Shown in pieces: positions 10,723 to 21,600 of a stretch of 64,000 bases of DNA (within the stretch, counting starts at the first letter, position 1; each line of letters starts with the position of its first letter). The stretch is from Deuterostichococcus epilithicus (taxonomy: Eukaryota > Chlorophyta > Trebouxiophyceae > Prasiolales > Stichococcaceae). The position numbers were made by a program, and so were the translations under genes. The notes under the pieces are model-generated. The model had not been told where the DNA came from. It worked only from the letters and a program-made list of their open reading frames with translations, and searched no databases. The stretch is from assembly GCA_033439295.1 (NCBI GenBank), contig JAVTLE010000007.1, positions 2,046,001 through 2,110,000 of the forward strand, in the 5' to 3' direction.

Positions 10723-13700
10723 ATGGTGACGGTTGCATCGGACCGTAAGCTCACATTTGAGAGGCGCAATGATTACAGGACTATCCTGTCAATTGACGGA
10801 GGCGGCCTGCGGTGAGGAGCTTGCTTGTGTGATCTGGCTTGCACACAGGTGCAACGGCTTTGCTTGGCAAGCATGTCATGGCGTGACTGACGAATGCACT
10901 CACTGCATGCAGGGGTCTCATTCCAGGTGACCTGCAGCACACTTGCCTGCTGACATGCACCGGGACACTTGTGTTTTGTGTTCGCCAGTGACTTCTGCAG
11001 ACTAGACTGCTCCCTGTGCACTGACGCCTCCTTCGCCTGCAGTCGCTATGCTTGAGGGTGTGGAGCAAGCCATCAAAGAGGTGCGTGCAGTCGTGATCAC
11101 CCATGTATGCGGTACAATACTGCCGCTGCGTCCGCCTGTCGGCAAGCGCGCAGGGACGGTTACGTGTCCAGATGCATGCAGCAACGTTCATCAATTGGCG
11201 CAAGCAGAGATAATCATGCCTACATAGCGCATGTCACGATGCGGCAAGGAATGACATGCCTACGCACTGTAGCGCAGCCAAGGAACACTTATTCGTCCCA
11301 TTCTCGCTTTGCAGGTGGCGGTCGAGCTGAAGCTGACGGACAAGGCCGCCGACGACTTTGACGTGGATCTCGCCGACTACTTTGATGTTGCCGCAGGTGG
11401 AGCACACGTTCACAGCCCCCCGAACATCACACAGGCTGCGGCCCATGCGTTTGGGTGCATGCTTGCTGCGAAGTTGCCTTGGGGATCGTGCATGACTGCT
11501 GATATTGGGATCATGTCAATTGTAGGCTCGTCAACGGGCGCAATTGTGGCCTCCTACGTGGCATCCAGGGGTGCTCAGGCAACCAAGTTGCCGCTCGACA
11601 AAGGTGACGGATTGCTAAAAAATGATGTGCAGGCTGCCCGTTGCGCCAGGCGTTATGTGCGGACTGCCCAATGCCCCAATGTGCTAGCTTAGTAGGCGTC
11701 AATGCATCGAAGATGCTGCAGCGCCGCAGCGTCCCTCAACCGGCAGAGACAACCTGCTCTGATGTAGGCTTAAAGGAGGCAGCTCAGATCAAAAAGGCCA
11801 TCGACCCAAGCTACCAGACCAGCACGAGCATGCGGCCAGGTGCCTACTCATTGGAATAAACATCAGTGCTGTCACCATCAACAGCACTGCCGCTGCCTTC
11901 CTTGCATCTTGCTTCTCATGAGAGATCATCAGAGATCAGCACGCACCTCACTGCCAGGTCCATACCTACCCTGTGCCTAGGCACCCGGACTCTGCTGAGC
12001 CTTAGCACACCTGTGCAGGGTCCGCGGTCGCTGCGCAGGCCCTGTTCCTGTCTCAAGCCGACACCATCTTCCCGACTTCCGACGGCAATTGGTTCCAGAA
12101 GGGCCTGGACTTGTGGCAGCAGATCGTGTGGGGAGGCAAATATCCTGCCAGCGGTATCGAGTCTGTGCTGCGCCAGGCATTCAGCGACAAGTGAGTCCGA
12201 GCATTGTGCCTCTGCCGCCGTGCTCTCTGCAACTTACTGTGCTGCTCATAGGCAGCACTCAATCAATCAGAGCGAATATGCTGTTTGCTGCAGTACTGCA
12301 CTTCCCAGTACTGCAGCATACTTGGCAGGCTTTTCAGCTCTACTGTCGATGCTGACACGCACAGATCCCATGTGCCGGATGCTGCAGGACTATGACGGAG
12401 GTGCTGTCGGACACGTCGCTGGTCCTGACGAGCTACAACATCGACTACAGTCGGCCGATGGTGTTTTGGTACAACGCTCCCACTTCAATGGAAGGTCAGT
12501 CCGGCTGCCTGTTTGTTGTTTGCACGCCGTTGTACCGCTGTCATTGCACCGCCGGCTGCTCTTGGCGGCAACGGGAAAGGATTTTTTTTTGCCCCGCCAT
12601 TCTGCACTGCCACTGCTGCTGCGAGCAATCTGCACGATGCTACTGCATTGGGATCCAGGTCGCTAGGCAGGATAGCTGCGCAGCGTGCCACCTGCGCCTG
12701 TGAAAGGCGCAATGTGATGGGAACCCGCAGCCATCTGCTTCTGTTGTCCTTGCAGGCGATGCGGCGGAGTCGGGCTATGCTGCGCTGCGGCGGACCCTGA
12801 GCGCTGAGGAGGACGCATCCTTCATAGCCGGCCCTCGCAATGAGGCGCAGGCGGCCGCCGGCGGGGACGGCCCGGGCCTCTCTGACATCGTGCGCGTCCG
12901 CGACGTGCCCTTTAAGCTGTGGCAGGTCGTGCGCGCATCGACCGCAGAACCCACTTTCTTTCCTGCAGCCAGTGTGGACAACCCGGCGTACAAGGGCAGA
13001 AATGGCACCGCCAACATCAAGAGCTTCCTATGTGCGGGCGGCGGCGTCATCGTGAACAACCCCGCAGGTGCGCTGCCTGTCACGCACAAGATCGACAAGA
13101 GGCAGTTCGCAGTCGGCTGTCGCTCTGCGCCTTCCACTCTTGTTTGCCGGACCTCTGACCCAAAGTCCACCCGCAGCGCTGTGCATTTCACCGAGCACGG
13201 GCCAGCTGACGAGTCTTCTCGCTGCCAGCAACCTTGTCAGAGGATCACAGCTCGATACCAGACACACCCCTGAGCGAGCATTTTCCGGTAATTATGCAGC
13301 GGTGGCCCTGACCTTTGCGAGCTCAAAGTTCAAGAGTTCGCTTGTGCCGCGGGATGGACAGCCCGCCATCGCGATCCTGTCCCTGGGCTGCGGCACCTCC
13401 ACAGCGCTGGCGTGAGTCACATCCACCCCACTGGTCATCGTGTCGTGTCCTTTCTGTGCCACAGCATTGCATACAGCGGTTTCTCTTGCAAATGAGGGTG
13501 ACATTCATGAGGTGCCACCGTCCTGACTTCGCATTCTCACATTCTCACTGCTGATTCTGCGGTTGATTCTCTTTAAAAAGGTATCTATGTTCATATCCTG
13601 CAGGACTGTGAAACAGGATGCAGGTGATTCCTCTGCCACATTCCCTGCCCCTTGCCGTTCTCTTCCCCTTCCTCTTGTCGCGCGCGTGTCTTTGGGAGTG

Positions 13701-14769
13701 CACAAAGCGACTGCTAGCGAGTGATCTGGCAATGCCTTTGCAGGCGCGGTGGGTTGGGGACTAGGGCCAATCCTTGGCATCCTCTTGAGTGGCGGCGGCG
13801 AGCTCAATGCTGCCATCAACCAACAGCTGGCCCGCGATTGGGTGGGCCACACTGTCACTCTGCTCCAGCGGGCAACAAATTCTCGTCTGCTCCAGCTCTT
13901 CAGCTTCGAGATGCTGCGACACCAGCGGGCATCCCTCCTCCCCTATGCATGCGCATCGGGATGACATGTCCAACACGCTTGAGTGCTCTTCCCTCGATTC
14001 TACCGTGCTTCTCATCGGCATCGCGCTGGTTTCTGATGCCAACCTGGAGCTACGCTGCAACGCAGGGCGCAGGACCATACCAGTGGCTGCGACTGCAGAT
14101 GTCGGCCAACTATACGGCTGACAGGAAGCGCTCGACGCTCGCCTTCATGGGCGGCGTGGTGGTCGAGGTGCGTCTGTCATTCAAATGTTGTAGTTCCAGT
14201 TCTGCTGGAGATGTGCTGATATAGTGCAGCGATGAGAGTGTTACCATCTGCTGTGAGGTCGCTTGCTACATGCGCACGATGCGCTTGCTGCGCACCTGGT
14301 AATTTAAGTTTTTGGGCTGGAACACTGTGTGCTGGCGCAGGACGAGTCCGACGAGCGCTGGGAGCCTTTTGCGAGGGCCCTCAAGAGGTCGAGCATCCAT
14401 GACGTGCTCAACAAGATGGACGATGTGAGCGTTCCGGCCTCCTCTGCCTGCCTCTGCCATCCCCAAGTTGCCAGAATCAGGATTGTCATGCTTCATGCCC
14501 GTCGGCAGCATTGGGTGCACCCTTGAGCACATTGCCAAGCCCCTTGAATGCAGGGCTCCCATGCTGCCACAGCGCACCCAACCCCTCTGACCGTGCATCA
14601 TGCACCTGCGCAACAGCGTCAGCTCGTCACCAAAAGTTGCTGTCGATGCCTGCAGACAACCAAGGTGGATCAGCTGCTGGGCATCGGGTTCGCCATGGTG
14701 CGGGACAAGTTGGTCCTGGAGCGCCTCAAGCAGTGGGTCAGGCTCTACGTGCTGCCGGAGAAGAAGTGA
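10723..14769 (+). CDS. Patatin-like protein, copy B, catalytic Asp missing
   Basis: Duplicate of the patatin at 4285-8301 with the same exon order, including the 14-nt exon at 10913-10926 and the 20-nt exon at 13604-13623. The oxyanion loop (DGGGLRG) and nucleophile motif (GSSTG) are kept. The segment with the catalytic aspartate is changed: copy A reads MTDGGVVANDPA while copy B reads CAGGGVIVNNPA at about 13030-13065, so the dyad Asp is Gly. Near 13930, about 14 nt present in copy A are absent, including the site I infer as the exon 12 donor. Splicing there may therefore differ or fail. The other exons read through without stops. I infer a pseudo-hydrolase or a gene early in decay. It might still bind lipid or act as a decoy, but nothing in the sequence shows that. 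Confidence 0.8.
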
Positions 14770-15674
14770 TACTGGAGTGTTTGGCCGCTGAGTGGCGAAG
14801 TAATTGCGCATTCGTGGGCGGCGGCCTGCGCCTAGCGCAAAGATGGTGACAAGCCCTTGAGCGCTGGGACGAGGAAGTTGAAGTTGAGCTTGAAAATGAA
14901 GTTTGCTTGAAGTTTCATGCGCTGAAGCCGCTCTCCGTCGTTGCTAGGACACTGTTTGAAGTTTCATGCAATCTGCGGCGCTTGAGTTGGGTTGAATTTG
15001 AACTTCACATGTGGCTGATTCAACCCTAATCAGCCTGAGTGAGGCTGGAAAGGTGTAAACATCTTGCTTGCTTCGACAGCTCTCAGACCGTCTAGCTTTG
15101 CAGTGAGGGGGACACCCCGTGGCTGGCACCCTTCTAGCTCCTCAGGGCTTGCGACCTGGTGTAGCATCTATCTTTCGCTCTCTTTGTGCAATATTTCCCC
15201 AGTGATGGCATGTCATAGTTACTTCCCCGATGCAGGTCGCCTTCACCAGCACAGCCAGTTGGAGATTGACTGCTAAGGATGGAAGCATGCATGACCGCTC
15301 GTTCAGCTCATTCGCTGGCAGCGGCGCTATTGTCAACTGATGCTCGCATCCCAAGCAGATCCTGTACAGTCACGCGTGCACCCCTCTCTGGCCTCGCTGG
15401 CGAGCTGCTCGAACGTAGATCAGGTAAACGCTGAGTTTGTACAGCACGACTGTGCCTCGCGCATCACGACGCCGGCAGGTCCATAACACAGGCGATTGCA
15501 CTCCTTTACAGCGTCTGTGTCAGCGCCGCGCAGCCTGTTGACAGTCCGTGCCGCAGCGGCAGTAGATCCATGTGTGGCTGTTGAGTCGCGCAGATTCCTG
15601 TACCTGCGGCATCAATCACTTTGAGCACTGAGCGCTCTTGGGACCAGCATCAGCAGCGGCACCAGCAGTACACC
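14770..15674 (+). other. Spacer after patatin B, including unit remnant and KDM1 5' flank
   Basis: It begins with the duplicated 3' flank. At about 14870-14960 lies a simple A/G- and T-rich stretch with repeated GAAGTTGAAGTT-like words. The remnant of the duplication unit is at 15282-15400. From 15400 to the KDM1 start I see no gene; this part should hold the KDM1 promoter and leader. Confidence 0.5.
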
Positions 15675-18600
15675 ATGGTGCATGCGGCGGGGCAGCACGG
15701 CCTGCGGGCGCGGCGCAGCGGCCACGTGCACCGCAATGCGGGCATCAGCGCGGAAGAGGTGCGGCTGCGGAACAGGCTTTCAAATGCATTTGCGGGTCAT
15801 CCACTTGACACGTTGGACGCCCCCCGTGGCTGCCACCCTCCAATCCACGTGCACCTCCGGGGGCCGGCCTGCCGCTGCGGCGCCAGGGTGCGGGCCGAGT
15901 GCAGAGTCCCGAGGCGGGAGCTCAGGTCTCATTGAGCGGCGTGGGACCCGCGCAGGTCAGCGAGCCGGCGGCGGCGGCGGCGCTGCAGTCGGGGCTGCGT
16001 CCACGGGCGCTCAGCCGGCCGGAGTTGCTGCGCTTTGCCAAGCGCACGCAGGCCTACCTGGAGGCGCGAAACGCCATCCTGCTGCAGTGGGCCGCCGACC
16101 CGGCCTCCTTCCTGACGGCGGAAGCCTGCATCGGTGCGGGCGCAATCAGACATTTCAGTGGTTTGTATGGCTCTTCTTCCGACCTTCTGCTGGTTCCTGG
16201 AGTCTGGATCTCTTCGGGGGTAATTGTATGCTCTGCAGGCGGCTTCAGTGCCGAGCGCTTCATGACAGGCCGTGCAGCATCTTATTCCAGGACAGACTGT
16301 CTGGACCATGAGGCATTGAGACCACGAGGTGCTGAGACAGCTCGAAACCTGAACGTCCACTCACGCAGCGGCAACGCCCGCGGAGGAGGCCATGACGCGG
16401 GAGGCGCATGCCTTCCTGCACGAGCACGGCTGCATCAACAGCGGCGCCGCGCTGCGGGGCGAGCCGAGCACAGGCGGGGACGAGGCGGCAGCGCCAGCGC
16501 TGGTGTCTGACGAGGAACTGGCGTGGCGAACCTGCGAGATCCTGAAGACCGCCGACATGAAGGCAGGGCGCTTTCCCTGCGCACCCTGTCCAGGTTTTGG
16601 ATCGTAGCCTGATGCTGGGCTGGACGTGGTGCCAGGGCGAGTTCCTCACAACGCTAGGGCAGCTGTCCAATTATGGACCTTGGTGCATGGCAGGCTTCAA
16701 GCGTGGCTGCGAGTCATGGGTCTCGGCAGGGGCACATGTCAGGCGGCGGCCAGACGCCCTCGGTTGAACACGCTGCATCGCCATTTCGCCTCGCGAGGTG
16801 GTGCCCACGCGCGTGGCGCAGGTGACGACGACGAAGATGGTCCGGGCGCAGCTGGCTCAGCAGACGGGCGCAGACATGGAGCCCCGCAGGGCCCTCATCC
16901 GCGACCAGGCGCGCAGTCCCCATCCTGCCACTCCTCAATTGACTGTGTCTGGCTGGGCAGCCGAACTGCGACAGCCGCCATGTCACTCCCGCCTGCGGGT
17001 CATGAGCATGAGGGTGCGGATCGGGAATCAGGGATACAGAATGGCGCACGGCCCGACAGCGTGCACCTTGTTGGCGCTCCACAGGTGCAGAAGTTCCTCG
17101 ATGGGGGGCCGCCGCCGCCGCGGCCGCCCAGCATGGTTAAGAAGCCGCCGGGGCGCGCCGTCATCGTGGGCGCCGGCCCCGCGGGCCTTGCCGCTGCCTT
17201 GCACCTGCAGGTGGCGACTCGTCGTGGCTGAGGGTTCAGGGTCCCGGATTCAGAGTGCCAGCCGCCCAGCTGCCCGCACACCCAGCACCTCGGGCTGCCG
17301 TCCGGGGCAGCACTGATGGCGGCGCACACTCTGAATTTCGCGCCGTGCTCACGGCGTTGCAGCAGACATGTCCGCACCCTGGTGCAGCCTCGAACGCTGA
17401 CAGGCGCCTCACCCTTCGGTCACAGCTGGTGTTGTGTGTCACGTGCAGCAAAGCGGCGTTGAGGTGACAGTGCTCGAAAGGCTCAGGATCGCATTGGCGG
17501 CCGACTGGGCAAACCGTCCCAAGTTGGTCGCTCGTTTTCTGCACACACCTCATCAGCACCTATCGCTATTTCGTGTGCAGCGCAACGGCGTGGAGGTGGT
17601 CGTCCTCGAGGCGCGGGACCGCGTCGGCGGCCGGGTGCACACGCTGCGCGACGCCGGTTTCGCCTGCCCTGTCGACCTGGGCGCCTCCCTCATCACCGGC
17701 ACCCAGGTTTGCCGCCCGCTGCTGTTGCTGCTGACCTGGTGCTGGCGCTGGCAAAATGCTGTCCCGGGGCCGTCATGCCTGCTGCTGCGGAACTCAATGG
17801 CAGTTGCCATGCTGTGCGATGCTTGTGGCCCAACTGCACGGACCCATCCGTGGCACTCTGGCGAAACCTGCTTACGTCGTCTGCTGCCACACCAGCCCTG
17901 TGGAGGAAGGAGAGGCGCGCCCCTCTCACACTCCCTTGCGACTTCACAGCATCAGCCTCCACACCTGCCCGCCTTGGGCAGCAGGCACCAGCAACGATGC
18001 TAGTGCAGAGCGGAATGCTGGTTCTGTCACATGTGCAGACGGACGTCGCCAAGGGCGCGCGTGCGGACCCATCAGCGCTCGTCGCGGCGCAGCTGGGGCT
18101 GCAGCTGCATGCGCTGGGGGACGCGCTCCCGCTGTTCGACGGCGCCACCGGGCGGCGGGTGGCGCCCGAGACCGACCGGGTCGTCGACGCCGTGCGGGAC
18201 CGGCTGATGGACGACGCTGCGGAGCATGCTGATGAGCTGCCCGAGGATGAAGCCAAGGGTGGGGGTCTTCTGTGCATCACTCATTCAGCCTGCAGTTGCG
18301 TGTGTGCCGGCGGCGTGAGTCAAAGGACGTGTGCCAGCAGTGTGTCTTGTACTGGTGTCGTGGCCATCTCCGTCAGCAGCACTCCGCATGCAGCTTCACG
18401 AGGATGCACAGTGCATTTGCATCGTGGGCATTGGAATACTTGGAAGCCGTCATCGTTTCGTCACGCAGGCGCATCATTTGGCGGCATGCTGGAGCGGGCG
18501 TTTGCGGCGCGCTTCGGCGGCGCCGGCGCCGCGCCGGGGCACCCCTTGGCGGCCGGCAACCGTGCGGTGGCGGCTGTGCCCGCTGCGGCGCCAAATGCAC

Positions 18601-21600
18601 TGGAGTCGAAAGCGCCCACAGACGGCAGCCATCAGCCAGTGCAGCCAGATGTGCCAGAGCCAAGCGGCGCTCTAGCGCCGGCGGTGGCGCCAGAGACCGG
18701 CGAGCCGCACGACCCCGACGCGCCTGCCAGCGGCCCGATCCCCTCCGGCGGCCCCATGGCGCCGGCGACGGACCTGCCGGTATCGACGGCATTTGCCGAC
18801 CCCGCCGCCCAGCTGCATCAGGCAGCGGCGGCGGCGGGCGCTGCCGCCGGTGGCACCACAGCACCGCTGGGTGCGGATGCGGCGGCGGGCGCTGCCGATG
18901 CCACGGCCGCCCCCGTGCAGCACAGCGACTTTGGCGGCAGCGGCGACGGCGCCGTGCTGGTGCAGCCCGATGGCCCTGACGGCTTGCCGGACCCCACGCA
19001 GCCGGCTGTTGCACCGAGCAACGTGCTGGCGGAGGCGCAGGCGGCAAAGCATGCAGCCAAGCAGGCTGCAGATGTCGCCGACGGTGCTGATCCCGGCGAT
19101 GGCGCTGCGCCGCCCGGCGCCGCTGCCACCCCGGAGCCGGTGACAGACCTTTCGGCGCCGGTGACAGACCTGTCGGCGGGACTGGGCAGCGGACCGCTGG
19201 ACGGCATTGCGGCCAGCGCAGCAGCAGGAAACGGCGACGGCGAGGCAGCAGGGCAGGACGGCGCCAGCGCGGCGGCGGCGGCGGTGGCGGCGATCGATGC
19301 CCTGGTTGTGCAGTTTGGCGGGCCAGAGGAGGATGAGGTATGCTTCCTTCACTCCTGGCTTGGTTCTGGGGCTTCACGGCGTGCCTGCGACCAGTTTGGC
19401 GTCTCATTGGTGTGACCTGGCTTGGCAACAGCGATGGGACCACATTGTGCATGCGCCACATCCTCCACGGGCAGTGAAGCGGGTGTCTTGATCTGGATCG
19501 TCACGACTCCCTGATGCAGGTGGTGCTGCCGGAGCGTCTCAGCGAGGAGATGCGGCGCCTGCTGGACTGGCACTGGGCTCAGATCGAGTACGGCTGCAGC
19601 GCGCCGCTGTCCAAGGTGAGATCAGCATTTTTTCTGGGAGATGTCGCTCAACTTGTCACATTTTCGGACGCTCTCAGCCACGGCGGCCGCAGACTCTGGT
19701 TCAGGGTTTCGTGGTTGCTGGCTGCCACGAGGCTGTGAGAGGGAGGGAGAAACCTGTCCACAACGTCTTGACAGTTCAGCAAGGATCCATCTTTCATTCC
19801 GGGCCTGACGGACGGCACGGCGTCAATCTCGAGGTGGACGCCCGCAGCTGCCCGGGAGTGGACCGGCCTGAACCCTGCCGAAAACTTCGCTCACGAGCCA
19901 TCCCTGAGCCTGCGGCCTGCAGATCTCGGCGCTGCACTGGAACCAGGACGAGGACTTTGGCGGCTTCGGCGGCCCGCACTGCGTGCTGCCGGGCGGCTAC
20001 GGGTCGGTAACGGACGCGCTGGCGGCGCTGCTGCCGGGGCTGCGCCTGTCGACGCCCGTCGCGAAGGTGGAGGACACTCCGGAGGGCGTGCGCGTCACGA
20101 CAGTCTCAGGTGCTGCTTGTTCGCAGGCCCTTTTGTATGTTTGTGCAGGGCCTTCGCGCTCCGGTAGTGCTCCGGCGCGCTGTCCCGCAATTTGGAGGAG
20201 GAGGAGGAGGGAGAGCAGGTTCGGACCCCGCGGATGCTGTGCACTGGGGTGAGCAGTCCTGGCTTGTTTCCGGTGTGCCGGTGTGGACAGAGGCACGCAG
20301 ATGATTCACTCCATCATGGCCGGTGTCGACAACCTCGTGATGTTGAGGCCTACTCGCGATCATCGCGGGCATGCCTCCCGCGCAGGTGAGGTCGTCGAGG
20401 GCGATGCCGCAATCATGACCGTTCCGCTGGGGTGCCTCAAGGCCGGCGCAATCGTCTTCCAGCCGGAGCTGCCGGACTGGAAGCAGGCAGCTATCGCCGC
20501 GCTGGGCAACGGCAACCTGAACAAGGTGCGCCGCCTGAAGCCCTGCTGGGATCAAGACATCTCCCCGGCGGTCCTGCAGCGCATCTGGCTGTGCACTTGC
20601 CCCAGCGCATGTGCGACGCAAGCGCAGGTGCCCTCCTACTCATCAGCAGACGTGCGCCGCCACTCACGGCTGCCGCCACGCTGAGCTGACAGCAGCTGGC
20701 CGCCTGGCCAATCCTGCACGTCTCGGCACCGCTGAAGGTTGCACAGCTGCAGCGCATCCTCACAGGCTTTCCATGTGGGGCGGAAACGCAGGCGGGTTCC
20801 GCTCGCCTGGCACGTTCTGCTCGCGCCATGCTTGCATGTGCCATTTGCGATTATCGTCAACAAATGATACCCGAAACCTCAAATCACTGGGATCCTGCAG
20901 GTGGTGCTGCAGTTTCCGTCGGTGTTCTGGGACGACACGGTGGACTACTTTGGCGCGGCGCCGGAGGGCGGCCCAGAGCGGCGCGGCTGCTGCAGCACCT
21001 TTTGGAACCTGCACCGCTGGGCGGGCCAGCCGCTGCTGGTCGGCCTGCTGTCCGGCGCATCGGCAGACCAGGTGCATGGAGGAGGGGTTCAAGGCTCTGC
21101 CTGCAAAGGGTTTACAGATGCGCGCCTCGCATGCGCAATGCCTCCTGCGGCAGGCGCGCATGGTCGCATTGCAGCGACACCGTGCATGTGCGCCCTCCGC
21201 AGCCGGTGCGACTCCTGCGTCCGCCGCTGCGAGCGCCTGCCCCTGTGACGTGAAAGTACTGCGCCAGCTGAGCGCTGTGGAGGACACGCCCCTGCGTGTG
21301 CTGCGGCAGGCGGAGAGGGATGACGATGCGACGACGGTGGCGGCGGCGATGGCGGTGCTGCGGCGGCTGCACGGCGAAGACATCCCGGAGCCGGACGCCA
21401 CGCGCGTTTCCCGCTGGGGGTCGGACCCCTACAGCTTGGGTGCGCAGTGTCAGGCCGGCGACCAGCGATGACAGCGAGCGTCGGCTGCATGTGGGTCAGT
21501 ACATACAGGCGAGCGTGTGCCTCAGGTCGCGGCCGCAGTAGCACTCACAGCCTCCGCAAGTCCGAGGGCAGCTCTGCTGGGAAGGCCTTCGCACTGGCAG

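Larger units (their letters stand above)
8792..15400 (+). repeat. Tandem duplication, unit B
   Basis: Second copy of the gene pair. Matched points are shifted by 6555 nt at the left edge, 6438 nt at the patatin start codons and 6468 nt at the patatin stop codons, so small indels have accumulated. The right end at 15282-15400 repeats the sequence that precedes unit B, so a third unit once began here or the break lay in this spacer. Confidence 0.85.

Noticed and set aside
14850-14970. A simple GAAGTT-rich stretch considered as a satellite or transposon end
   Set aside because: Short, imperfect, with no terminal repeats or target-site duplication. Treated as low-complexity spacer.
18373-19461. 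A 362-codon minus-strand open frame opposite KDM1
   Set aside because: It is the shadow of the Ala/Gly-rich coding insert on the plus strand. Its Arg/Pro/His-rich composition is typical of antisense to GC-rich codons.
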